DNA of 64,000 nt, taken from Exophiala sp. HKRS030. Lineage: Eukaryota > Ascomycota > Eurotiomycetes > Chaetothyriales > Herpotrichiellaceae. The stretch covers positions 1,736,001 through 1,800,000 of the forward strand of contig JAHWDD010000002.1 in assembly GCA_023897205.1 (NCBI GenBank), in the 5' to 3' direction. Below, in pieces: positions 43,466-54,537 of this stretch. Under the pieces are notes generated by a model. It saw nothing but the letters and a program-made list of their open reading frames with translations, had not been told where the DNA came from and ran no database searches. Position numbers and translations under genes: made by a program. Position 1 is the first letter of the stretch. Every line of letters begins with the position of its first letter.

Positions 43466-44194
43466 TTTTGCAAAACATGCAGTGTTGTTGTTGCAGGTGT
43501 TGAAAGATCAATCTTCGATTAACGCGTAGTGTTGAATTGTATGAGTGTCTACGCCGTATTCGAAGGAGAAGTTTTGGACGCTGAGATCAAAGATGGTCGT
43601 CAAGGGCAACCACAACCACCCGCCCACCACTTGTCAAACTACTGTACGCCGCTTTTACAGTATTCGAACGACGTACTCGCGACTTTCATCTCATCCTACT
43701 CGTACAATACGACTGGCTCACGCCTTCACTCACACTCGAAGTGCCTAGTAGTGTATTGTTATCTAGGAAAGACAAGCACTTGCTCAGTCTTGTCAAAATC
43801 GCGGCGCTGTTCAACAGTCATTTCATGAAGGATCGAACCCCGCTCCGTAGCAATCATTGTTCGCTCACCTCTGCTTGTCGCCTATATGCTGATGCGCGTA
43901 CTCGACGTGGCGTGAGCTAGGAGTGCAAGGGGGAAGAAAGTAAATCAAGCCGTATGGAAAGGGTACAACAGGTCATGCCTGACCTCCTTGGCAGTAAAGT
44001 GGTACTGAAGCTACGACCCGTACATGGATGTACTTCTCTACCCCCTCAAGGCCTCTCTATTTTCGAGAATTCGATCTTCAAGTATCTCTCCAGTACAACC
44101 TCATAATTATCCATCTCACTGCATAATACATCCAACTTGATTCATGATTGACTGTCGCTTGCTTGAACGCCAAACAATCCCCGACGAACCACCA
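43466..44194. promoter_or_regulatory. SPC25 promoter / YVC1 3' flank
   Basis: 729 bp without a supported gene. Short frames up to 99 codons near 43.5-43.8 kb show no family features. Confidence 0.4.
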
Positions 44195-46977
44195 TCACTT
44201 CAGCGAATCGTTTCGCAATTCCTGGGCCAACTCAGCCTTTCCTTCGCTATTCTCCGAACTCGCGTCGCCAGCGTCCACGTTCAAGAGTTGGGCCATCATG
44301 CTTTCCATCCTTGCCATCGACTCCTCCATTTTGTGAAGCCTTGCGTTTGCTTCCAGAAGGCGGGTGCCAGTATCCCCCTCGTCGTTGAAGTCTACTAAAG
44401 AGTCCATTCGCTCGCCTCTCTTGGGCTTCCGATACCCACGGGGATGACCGGTCTCATCTTCTTCAGCTTCACTGGTGTCTGCAAATTCCCTCTTGATGCG
44501 CTCAGGCTCTTGAGAATCTCTACGACGCTTCTGCTTTGTCTCTTTGGGGCTAACCGATCTTGCTTGATCGTTGTTAAACGCCCAGGTCTGCCGTCGCGAC
44601 ACCGGTGATTGTCCAAGCCCGCTGTTCAAGGTATTTCCGAGGGCTTTACTGATACCATCAGAGCCTTCCAGATCGTCTTCTTCCGCGATCTTGTCCAAAA
44701 CAGATTGGGGTGGGTCGATGTCAAACACTGCATGTATGTCTCCATGCACGGTGAATCTCGAAATGGCCCAATACTGTCCAGCCGTCGCTTTCGGACCATT
44801 GGGATTTTTCCAGTCAATCTTTCTGTTTTTGTACCTCTTGTCTGTCACCCACAAGGTTCTTCGTTCGTACAACGATATAAGCAACAAGACGGGCAAGTTG
44901 AGTGTTCTGACCGCAGCAACGTTGACCTTGTGAAACATTCGCTCCGATATAATCCATTTCAACGGCAGCATGATCAAAAGGGCGAGAATGTTGAATGGTG
45001 GCAGGTACGCAAAGATGGCGTCGGACTTGACCCCTTCAAAGGTAAGGACTGCTCGTCGGAATTGGATTTCTTGAACAGCATTGCCGACGATGCTACTGAA
45101 GGTGTTTGTCAACATTGACACGAGTATCGTCAAGAAGAGCGTGTTGCCTAAAAAGGCGAACATGACCATCAATACTGGACCAAGGAACCAGTGAAAGTCG
45201 GGAGACTCATCGATGCCAGTGCCGTCAAGACCGAACCAGATCCATATCATCCATTTGCCAATTGTCACAGACTAGAGGAGGTCAGCAAAGAGAATGTATG
45301 AAGTTGAACGACTTACCTGATGGGCACCGGCATGCAGCCATTTCAAACTCAAAAGAAACCCAGCAAAACACCATACGGCAAGAACAGTAAGTGTCATAAA
45401 GTCAGACATCATAGCTCTGAGCGACAAAAATAGCAGATTCTCCGACATGATGTTGAATGCTAGCCGTGGTATCAAAACCGGGGCCGCGCAACTCAAGATG
45501 TCGAGGGCCGTCCGCGCCAAAAGTATTGATTGCTCTTCATCATGTATCCGAAATGCGTGCAGTCGCAAAACCAGGTACGCCATGAAAAGAGAGCAAAATA
45601 TGACATCGAGGAATGACCACAGGTTTTGTGAGTACACAACCCAACCGTGCTCCAGGATGGAAGCGAGTTGATCGAGCACCTGTTTTTGTTAGTCTCAGCC
45701 CGACAGGTATAGGGGTCCAGCATACCCAACCGGATGCATACACGTCAAAAACCGCCTCGATGACAGTATAATCCGTTCTCATCCGACTTTCGCGGCCAGC
45801 CATCACCACCAGATACAGTACTAGAAGCATGACGAACTGGCACACCTCGATAAGATTTCGCGTCCGTGGGACGATCAGTCGATACTGGTTGAGTAACGGT
45901 GCTCGCCGTGGATCGTACAACGAGATGGGTCGCTTCTTCCAGTGATCCGGGATGATATCGACAAAGGCGTTGGGAGTGTAAACCAATTTTCCTCGGTATA
46001 TCGCGTCAACGACCTTCTGGCATGCACTACTGGCCAGAAAGCTCTTGCTTGCACTAACGATAGCAACCTCTAGAGCGGTCAACTTTCTCTCGATCCTCCC
46101 GCCTCGCTCGCGCTTGGCCCAGTGCATGGCGTGGATACTTTGTTGGTAAACCTCGTCGGGGGCTCCTTGGAACGGTTCAAATCCTGCTACGAGGATGTTT
46201 GCCAACTTGAGGAGTCCTCGCGGACCGGGGTTTTGTTCATTGTACCTGCGAAGAATCTTCTCGGCCACCAATTCGCAGAGTAGAGCTCTGGTGAGATTCA
46301 CTGTTTGATGATGAGTTGCGTAAGACTGTTCGCGGATGAATTGCATGCGGTTGACAAGAAGGCAGTAGACTTTGAGACAAGTCAGCAGGAGTCCCTGATT
46401 CAGATTTCGAAGGGGTTATGGCAGCGAACCAATAGAGAGGTCCTGCATTTCGTAGAAAGCGTCCACCAGCGGCCGAACCACTGAGATGTTCATGCGCGGC
46501 GCCTTGAGTTGTTCGAGAGAATAAGGATCATCTATATTTTTGTGGGAGATTTTCAAGTCAGGGGGATTTTGTACGAAGTACGGAGTAATTGTAAGTTCAG
46601 TTGTAGATAGCAAGTCATACCTATACTATTGATGATATCTCTTCGTATACTGTTTGATTGATTTGCACCGTCAGTTTTATCCACCCCTGAAAAATTAGTG
46701 GAACTCACCGATGAATATTCTCGTATACATTGCAGTTAGTGTTTCCATAGGGGTCGGCGGCACGAGGAGGTTCACGGTGCGCGCTCGTCCACGTACAGTG
46801 GGGCGGGTACAGACCGTCACTGTCGGCGACATCTTCCTCGTCATGTTGGGACGCGAGGAGCGCTTCTGTCTCGCCTCGTTGACGGTTCAGGCGGAATTGA
46901 TGGCTGAAACCACGGGACGAATTGGATGGACGAGAAGAACGAGAATTGGTGCGAGGGTTTGATGGTCCAGGAGGCAT
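44195..46977 (-). CDS. YVC1: Vacuolar TRP-like cation channel YVC1
   Basis: Six exons (46977..46709, 46649..46621, 46531..46430, 46369..45726, 45679..45317, 45271..44195) encode 827 residues; exon 2 is 29 nt. The order is a disordered N-terminus, the conserved NIHRIRRDIINSI, DDPYSLEQLKAPRMNISVVR and an ankyrin-like helical region. At least six hydrophobic segments follow, from CQFVMLLVLYLVVMAG through LLFLSLRAMMSDFMTLTVLAV to LGPVLMVMFAFLGNTLFLTI. A pore-proximal WIWFGLDGTG is present. The cytosolic tail has a basic stretch and a final coiled coil (LLEANARLHKMEESMARMES). Yeast Yvc1 releases vacuolar calcium on osmotic stretch. Micro-exon 2 is supported by exact restoration of the conserved segment. 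Confidence 0.9.
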
Positions 46978-47546
46978 GACGAGGTGAGTCGGTCAATCAG
47001 TCAGCCAGAAGGGAGTGAGTGAGTGATGCTTGATCAAGATATCGTCAGTAGCATTGCCATGATGACCAAGAGTCGCGAGAGACATGTGGTCCAAAGGATG
47101 AGGTTTATGACGATGGGAGAAAGCAAGAGTAAAGGAGTAACGGTACTCCTCTCGAGACAATTGAGCACAAATCTACTCGTGCCAAAGACCAGGGTTATTA
47201 GCTGCCCCAAGTAGGAGTAGGACGAGGGCTGAGTTTCACACGCAAGTCACTTTGACCAATTGGAGAGGAGAAATGACCTGGGATTACGATAAGCTTATCG
47301 CACCAAGCTTTTTCTTCTTTTTGTCAGAGGAAATGCCAGTCCTTTAGGCATTCATTACTCGTAGATGCAGACATTGCTTCAAAAGGCGGATTCATAGGTG
47401 CTCATCATTCCCATATCTCATTAAGCATTACATACATATATGCATTAGATAATCATTTGCACCTGTGAGGGACAAGTCTGTCCTGCCCATGCCTTGGTAG
47501 TTGTTCTGTTCCTCATTACCCTGGTGTCTTGTCTTCATCATCTTCT
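46978..47546. promoter_or_regulatory. YVC1 promoter and 3' flank of the GPI-type protein
   Basis: 569 bp, no supported gene; AT-rich near 47.28-47.45 kb. Confidence 0.4.
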
Positions 47547-48200
47547 TCATAAGAGAATCATTACGGTCGCCACAAAAGCCAACCACATTCCATATGACCA
47601 AAGATTAGGCATACCTCCTTCTTGACCCATGGAATCATTGCTCGTAACGTAGACTATACTCGGACCCGTGGTCGTGCTCTCCGCCGCTGCGGAAGTATAC
47701 ACAATCACTACCCCGTTACTCGTCGTCGTCATCTCCAGACCTGGCGTTATCGTCGTGTAGGAAGTCACTGTCGTCGTACCGATCCACGTGCCACCTCCTC
47801 CGTGCGTCGGTGTCGGGGTAGGTGTGTTGTAGCAATTCGTCTCACATTGATCGCAGCACTCCCAGTATACCACCGTCGACGTGACTGGACAAGGAAGGTA
47901 GGATGTCACGGTGACAATGACATCTGATTGTGTATAGCATGTCGTATATGTCGTGGTTGGAGTCCAGGTGGACCAGTATGACGTCGTGGTCGGTGTCCAC
48001 CATGCCGTTGTTGATATCGTTGGGGACGGTGTCCAGAACCCAGAGTCGCTTGAGGGTCAAAAATGTTAGTATGGACAATTGTTGACAATCATGCATGTGT
48101 AGTGCAATTGAGATGCGGTTTTCAAGAACAGAGACACTTACTATGCTAAAGCGTGGAACGAGAAAGTGAGGAGGAGGAAGGTGAAACCAGAGACTATCAT
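47547..48200 (-). CDS. Predicted GPI-anchored surface protein with WTP repeats
   Basis: Two exons (48200..48142, 48048..47547) encode 186 residues. A signal peptide (MIVSGFTFLLLTFSFHALA) is split off by the intron right at its end. The mature protein begins YDSGFWTPSP and has three Trp-Thr-Pro units (FWTPSPTIS, WWTPTTTSY, TWTPTTTY) in a Thr-rich setting. A cluster of six cysteines follows (TTCY, LPCP and ECCDQCETNC), then a proline/glycine spacer and a serine/threonine-rich stalk. The C-terminus ends in a hydrophobic segment (LWSYGMWLAFVATVMILL) expected to be exchanged for GPI. I recognise no family with assigned function; a wall or membrane surface protein is the inference. Confidence 0.75.
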
Positions 48201-49920
48201 TGTGACATTGAGCAGCTTTGGAGGTGCTATCTCACTTCTAGCCCTTCCCTCGAGTCTTAGAATGTTTGTTGTTATATGATCGGAATATACAATGCTGATA
48301 GATAGCGACAGGACGATGTGCGCATCTGTAAAGGGTAGTGTATTACTCGACTCGTGTCGGATCAATTGTTGTAAGGCTTTCCAGAAGCCTCATAAGCGAG
48401 TGCTGGTGTAGGTGATTGCGTGTGCGTACGTATGTGTGGATGTATGTCTCCGGTAGCCAGCCTTATAAGTGCAACGGAGCTCGAATAGGATCTTCCTTTG
48501 GAGATGAGTGATAGTCGAAGGATTCAAACAACACAAGCTATTGTACGAGGTAGCAAGACTCGAAGAAATCAGCGGTCCTGGCAAAGTTATGCTCAGTTCG
48601 GAAGCTTGATACCTACTCGCGGCAGTCGTATCTGGAAGCTCCTCATCTTTCGTCATTGGCTTGCTTTTGGTTTTCCAAAGATGAGACCAACTACTGGTAG
48701 AAGGAGGGGCAAATACTCCCTACCCAAGACCCAGTTTGTGGGATAAGCAGACAAGCTTGCTTCATAGTCGTGATAAGGCGGGGCAATTCTAGTGTGGTTA
48801 CTACACAGCTGAGGACAAGCAAAAGCAAAATGCCTCCTCCATACTCGCTTCTCCATACCCTTATCGCCATCTACGATGGGTTGGTTTTCCGAGACAGCTT
48901 GGCCGTTGGAGCATTAGTTTGCGCCATCCAATCATGGACGCATGTGGTGGGATCTGAAAACAGGGATAAGGACGCTACCAACGAGGGTTGCGTATGTATG
49001 GCGTGCATGGAACGGTACAACTCGTAACAAGAACTTGGAACAGTCAAAACCTACCTAGCTTTGAGCTTTACCTTGTCATTAGTATTGACGGAGACTTCCG
49101 GGAGCCTCAAGCACATGAGCCTCTAGTTGTGTTGGACTGTTTCAGCTCGAACAGAAGCGGCGATGATGTCGCAGGTTGTGGGTTCCGAGTACAGTACGGA
49201 GTATGATGTCAGGCAGAAAAGTGTCGGGGAAAAAAAGAAGGAAGTGGGGAGTGATTTAATTGTCCAACAAGTACGCAGTACTCGGTACAGAATACTCGTA
49301 GTGTTAGAAAAAGTGGAAGCTGATGCACCACCAGTCTGAGCCTTTTTAGGACAGTTGCTTCGATTCCAAGAGGCTAATTGTCCTGGCGCAACATCTTGGT
49401 TGCGTAGTGAGCAATGCCAGGCGCCGAACAAAGACTGTTATCATTATTGCGAGGAATGTCGGTGGGCTGAATTTGAGATAGAGACAGATGTTATCTACCA
49501 CTAGCACCATCGGCATCGGTAATACTTACTTGTACCGTAAAGACTGGAAGCTTCCCATCAGGTATTCAAGTCTTTCTTTACTTGCCAAGTCTCGCAACGA
49601 CAGCCGCAACGAGAACAAGTCATTTGTTGGCACAAATTCGCAAGGCAGTATGCGAATACTCTGTCCTGATGAAACAACTTGGAAGGCAAATCATTGGTGT
49701 ACTGGAAGACATTATCATCGAGGTCGCCTAAATATGCTGAATAGTGTAGTAATAAGACTACCTACGCAGCCTCGGCCTCGAAGGGCGTGCATCCTCTCAA
49801 CCTCAAGAGATACCTGTCTTAAGGTAGATGTAGATGTCTTATCATGTAATCCATTGTATTGGGTGTATCATATTCCTTCATGCTGACTCACAAGTGCCTG
49901 GCGAAACAACCACATCCTCT
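48201..49920. other. Gene-free 1.7 kb region
   Basis: No CDS I can support. A 65-codon frame starting MPPPYSLLHTL near 48.83 kb is closed and moderately hydrophobic but has no other evidence, so I leave it uncalled. Confidence 0.4.
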
Positions 49921-51148
49921 TTATTGATTGCCCGCGCCTCGTCCCGCACCTGCACCTCTACCGGCACCTCCGCCCATGAATTGTTGTGCCCTGGAGAGAT
50001 TGTCAGTACGGACTGGTTGATTTGGGATCAGAAAGGATAAGGGTGCTCACAGGTTAGCGAGGGCAGGATCTTGCATCATTTGCTGTATCTGGCTCATGTC
50101 GGGCATACCGCCGCCGCCGCCACCACCACCACCTCCTCCTCCGCCGCCTTCTCGTCGATTGTTCATCATGTTCTGAATAGTCGGGTTGTTCATAAGTCCA
50201 CTCAACGCTTCTGGGTTGCGCATGATATTTTGTGCCATGGAAGCAAACATAGGGTTGTTCATGATGCTGGCAAAGTCGAAACCACCTCCTCCTCCGCCAC
50301 CACCACCACCACCACCGGCACCTCCTCCTCCAAGCATACTAGCGAGACTGGATAGATCGGGCATTCCACCGCCACCTCTAGTGTTCCCGGGCGCATCGTC
50401 CACCGCATCCTCGGGCATGTTGGCTTCCTCTGCTTCCATGCGAGCCAATTCTTTCTTTGCAGTCTCTAGACCTTTTCTCATTGCATCGCTGCCTCCACTG
50501 CCTTCAAAGTCAATGCCTTGTTGATATGCCTCGACACTACCTTTGGCGTCACCCATGGCGAATCTTGCCAGACCCAATCTGGACCACGCCTTTGTATACT
50601 TGGGGTCGGCTGCCACGGCCAACTCGGCATCTCTGACGGCGGAGGCATGGTCGCCGCTTGCGGAGTAAGCAGCAGCGCGGTTGGAGAGGTAGATCGGGTT
50701 CGTAGGAGCGAATTTGATGGCTTCAGTGTACTTGTCAATAGCAGTCTTGTAGTCCTTTTGTTGCATCGCGGCATTTCCAGCACTCTTGAGCTTTTCGGCT
50801 TCGGGGTTGATAGGGCTGGGCTCGGCGGGTTTGGGAGGAGGGGCTGCATCAGAGCTCGAGCCTTTGCCCTTCAGCTTCTCGTAAACTTGGAATATGTTGA
50901 GGAGGGACTGTGATCCGACGGCTTCTGAGACGGCAGCTTTGTCTGCCGGATCGACCTTGAAGGCCTCGGCGATACAGTTGCTTGCGATCTCGATGTTGTC
51001 TGCATCGTCTGCAGTGAGGGTGCCATCCTTGAGAGAGGTCGAGAGGAAATCTATTATCGACAGCGCCAGGCGCTTTTTCGAGTCTCCCAGAGACTGGGAA
51101 TGTCAGAATGCAGTTCAAGACGCAGACATGACAGCAGAAACGTACCAT
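49921..51148 (-). CDS. SGT2: SGT2, small glutamine-rich TPR co-chaperone
   Basis: Coding exons are 51148..51146 (just ATG), 51093..50051 and 49990..49921, giving 371 residues. After splicing the protein starts MSLGDSKKRLALSIIDFL, the Sgt2 homodimerisation domain that binds Get4/Get5. Three TPRs (about residues 105-210: AGNAAMQQKDYKTAIDKYTE, YLSNRAAAYSASGDHASAV, AWSRLGLARFAMGDAKGSV) bind Hsp70/Hsp90 tails. The C-terminal client-binding region has NNP and Met-rich repeats (SIMNNPMFASMAQNIM, LMNNPTIQNMMNN) interrupted by two long glycine tracts. Sgt2 hands tail-anchored proteins to the GET pathway. Two points are unusual: the start codon is alone on its coding exon, and the glycine tracts are much longer than in yeast. 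Confidence 0.92.
50108..50149 (-). repeat. Polyglycine-coding GGN repeat (distal)
   Basis: Runs of GGN codons (14 Gly) in the SGT2 client-binding region, written as CCN triplets on the plus strand. Mixed codons argue for a long-lived tract rather than recent slippage. Confidence 0.8.
50281..50331 (-). repeat. Polyglycine-coding GGN repeat (proximal)
   Basis: A second tract, four Gly, Ala, then twelve Gly, just before FDFASIMNNP in SGT2. Confidence 0.8.
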
Positions 51149-51619
51149 ATTGACAAAGGCGGACTGTGTTGGAGGGTGACGAAAGATACAAGCTACAAAA
51201 TTTCAATGATGTTCTGTCCAAAGAAGCACCAGGCAGGATCCAAGTACACGGTATTGTTGATCGTGGATCCTCCGTACTCGACCCTCAAATTGAGGGATGA
51301 CCCGCGACCGTGCCGCTTTAAAAAGTGACTTACCCTCCCCTCCGCCGTTTGCTCAACTTCTTCTCACCGTCATACTCAGTCTTAGCACCGGCCTCATTAG
51401 CTGACTGCGATTCATCTTGCAACCATGTCTGCACGCCGGGCGCAGTTGACGTGTACCAGTTCATAACTGAAATCTGGTAAATTCCCGGCTCTCCAGAACA
51501 CGTCCGACTCATAGTAAGTACACAAGACTCAGTACGTCAACATACTCCTTCGTCCAGTCGAATCCGAGATCCATCTCCATATTCTTCAGTACACTGCATG
51601 GTCCTGCACCGTGAACGAG
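51149..51619. promoter_or_regulatory. SGT2 promoter and upstream flank
   Basis: 470 bp. It contains a perfect 15-base inverted repeat, CCCTCAA-A-TTGAGGG (51282-51296), 134 bp upstream of the SGT2 ATG. No gene. Confidence 0.45.
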
Positions 51620-52487
51620 ATGGAACTTCTTCAAATTCCTTACTACGCACCCCCCCGTGGATGTGCCTCATGAAGGAAAACTCCCGGCCATGGACGCAAT
51701 CAAGAACTCGACCGAGGTTCTCTGTGACCAGTCAGCTCGTCGGGTCGTCGGTGTCGGTCCGCATTTTGTCGTGAAATACGGCCTTCAGGTCGACCTTGAG
51801 GAAGGCTGGAATATGATGTTTTTCAAAAATACGACGTCCGTCGTCGTTCCGAAAGTCTATGCACTTTTTCAGGACGCCCAAAGCAGTCAAAACTATATTG
51901 TCAGGGAAAGAATTAATGGGGTTCGTCTAGATTTAATCTGGACTTCCTTGGATTTGGCGCAGAAGCAGACTGTTTGTTTCCAGATCAAGGCAACCCTGAC
52001 CGAATTACGCAAATTGCCCTCTCCCGATGGGTATTGTAGTCTCGGCTGTCAGCCTCTCCGAGACCACGTTTTCTGTACGGGACAGGAAGAGGAATCCCTT
52101 AGGCTTGAGGGTCCATACAAGACGGAGACAGAATTGAACGGTGGCCTCGTCAAGAAATATCTAGCGTCTGGCGACCTCCCAGTCGGAAAAGCTGAATATT
52201 ATCGTCGAGCCTTTCCTTCGGTTCTGACTGGACACCCCCCTACTTTTACACACGGGGATGTTCAGCGGAAAAACGTCTTGGTTAATCTGACGAAAGAAGA
52301 CTGTCGCATTACGATTATTGACTGGGAGTTTGCCGGTTGGTATCCAAGTTACTGGGAGTACTCCCGGGCAATATTTGCCTGTGGCCACTTTGATGATGAT
52401 TGGAACGAATGGGTTGATTTTATTCTAGATCCATATCGGAATGAGTAGGCTTGGATGCAAATGTTGACGATTGAATTGTGGTCCTAG
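51620..52487 (+). pseudogene. APH-family phosphotransferase-like gene with frameshift and early stop
   Basis: The body matches fungal aminoglycoside-phosphotransferase-family proteins: STEVLCDQSARRVVGVGPHF, VVKYGLQVDLEEGWNM, FTHGDVQRKNVLV (the catalytic HxDxxxxN-like loop) and IIDWEFAGWYP (the metal-binding DxE). Two lesions are visible. The family N-terminus MELLQIPYYAPP starts at 51620 but is one base out of frame with the rest; the shift falls in a run of seven C (51650-51656), where six would restore it. At the other end TAG at 52446-52448 interrupts a frame that continues AWMQMLTIELWS to a second stop at 52485, the usual family C-terminus. An ATG at 51690 could still give a 252-residue product. 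It may be a pseudogene, or the C7 tract may be a sequencing error with only a 13-residue C-terminal loss. Confidence 0.7.
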
Positions 52488-53065
52488 CAGAGACACCCCT
52501 GATAAGAAACGCGAGGGCATCTAGACCACGAAATGTGAGACCAGGGGCGAGCACAGAGCGACATCAGCCTAGGCCCAGCGTGGGGTTCTACTGTACTTGT
52601 TGTTCTGTAGTTGTCGTTCTCTAAAGTAATGCTCATGACTATTTACATCTCCATACATACCAGGTAATGTCTGACAAATGTTGCATAAGCATACATATAC
52701 AGCATTTCAAACTCGGAACAGAATGGGCATACCGCTGCTAATACTGTAAGCCTCCTAACCTGTATCCCCATACTCCGTACCTACACCGCCTCCGTAACAG
52801 ATGTTCAAGCCACGTTCAATTCTCGTCTACCAATAGTTCTATCACACTACACCCCCTGTATCACACCTCTCAGCCACGCCCTAATCAGCCCTGGCCAGGC
52901 CACATAAGCGCCGGCCAGCCATCCAGCAAGCGAGGGAGCGGGCGAAATGTGTGACCCAGCAAACTACGACTAATTCTACTCCGTACTCCCTGAAAAGAAA
53001 CGGTGATTGTCTCTTGTTGTTTCAACCGTTTGGTCTTATTCGAGTGAGCCTTTTGTAGAAACACA
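52488..53065. other. Intergenic, pseudogene 3' flank and promoter of the membrane gene
   Basis: 578 bp with no gene; C/T-rich toward the right end. Confidence 0.4.
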
Positions 53066-54411
53066 ATGGCACCATTATCTACAGACCTCTTCCGACGCAA
53101 CTTCAACCCAGATCTCCCATCCCAAGAGTTTTTGAGACAATGGAAAACTCCCGGCGACGTCTTTTCGGTCTTGTTGATCCTCGGTGGTGATGTCGTTCTA
53201 CGTGCCTTGGCACAACTTTCTGGCTCTGGCATAACCCCCGTGGCATTCTCTTTTGGTATATATAAAAACACCTCCGACTTGCACTCACTTCCTACCAATC
53301 TCGATCTCAATCTCTCAAACCCCAAGGATTTGTCAATCTCTATGGGTACTGACAATAAACAACAACAGGATGGGTAGCATACGCCATCACCGCGGTGGTT
53401 TCGGCCATCGGAGAGAACAAGTTGATGCCACTTCCCGATTGTGCCTGTAAGGTGATCAATGGCAAGTCGGGCTACGTTCGGGACAACACCAGTTGGATCA
53501 TCGGCCGTATTGTTCGAGACTTTGAAGCATGGGTTCACCAGGACGTCAAAGTGCATCTCGCCAAGATGATCGATCAGCGCTGGGAGGAGGACAAGCGAAA
53601 GGCCAAGGCCAAAACCAGCGGCGGCCCTGGAACAAGAAGCGACGATGTACCACCACCATCCCAAGCCGGTCTCTGTGTGTCGGTGTACAAGGCCGAATTA
53701 GCAGCCAAGGGATACCCGGGCTATGATCTCATGTATTGGCTCGGATTTGCGACGGCTTTCGTTCAGTTGGGTATCGCGGCCATCCCTTTTGGCATTCACG
53801 GCGACTGGGGTATCTTGTTGATAACCGCGGCGGGTATCCTTCTCTCGTTCGTCTCTGGTTGCCTGCCACAGTGGAAGAAGGAAAAGTGGGCGTGCCGGGA
53901 GAAATCGACCAAAACCGTGATCCTGACCCGGGGCAATGGAAGCCAACACGCCATCGTCGTCCTCGGCGACGGTAAAGGCCTGGACCTCGAAGATCTCGCG
54001 GCCGGTCAGACCAACGTCGACGTTTCGGCCTCGTGGGTGACCAGGGTTTCCGTCACCGTCCTTGCGGCCCTCTGGATCCTGGTGTTGATCACCGCTGCCG
54101 GCCTTTCTAGAGATACTTGGTTTTTGCTGGCTGTCGGCGGCATTGGAATCCTTCAAAACATCTTCGTCGCCGGTTGGAGACGATCCCCCCAGGCTTACGG
54201 GATTCCGTTGACCTTTGTGGAGGTCATCGGCAAGACCAAAGCCATGGACACCCTGTTCGCCGTGGAAGAAAAGTACCACCATATCGGCGCGAGCATGAGA
54301 GACACATTCTTTCCGGGAAAGCTAAGGGAAAATGAGGTCTGGAGATGGGAAGAGCTTGAAAGTATCGCCAAAGACAAAGATGCTGCAGCAAAGAGAGATT
54401 CCAGCAAATAA
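53066..54411 (+). CDS. Uncharacterised fungal multi-pass membrane protein
   Basis: Two exons (53066..53255, 53369..54411) encode 410 residues. About six hydrophobic segments are visible, including VFSVLLILGGDVVLRALAQL, GWVAYAITAVVSAIG, YWLGFATAFVQLGIAAIPFG, GILLITAAGILLSFVSGC, VTVLAALWILVLITAAGL and FLLAVGGIGILQNIFVAGW. A soluble loop after the second segment contains ENKLMPLPDCACKVING. The layout is common in filamentous fungi, where such genes are annotated only as membrane proteins. The intron is also open in one frame, giving a longer unspliced reading, but only splicing joins the two hydrophobic halves (SFGWVAYA). The function is unknown. Confidence 0.8.
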
Positions 54412-54537
54412 AGGTAACGTCTGTCTTCTCCGTAAAGAAGAGTAGAAGGATGGTGGACCCAAAGTATTCACACCTAGGGATGGATTATGGTTGGATTCTC
54501 TCTTGCTATATGTCGTTCTAGCCTCAACTCGTTCCGA

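Noticed and set aside
48832..49027. 65-codon frame starting MPPPYSLLHTL
   Set aside because: Closed frame only; no splice signals, family match or flanking evidence.
53256..53377. Read-through of the intron in the membrane-protein gene
   Set aside because: The frame is open but adds a hydrophilic tail and stops; splicing joins two hydrophobic halves in phase.
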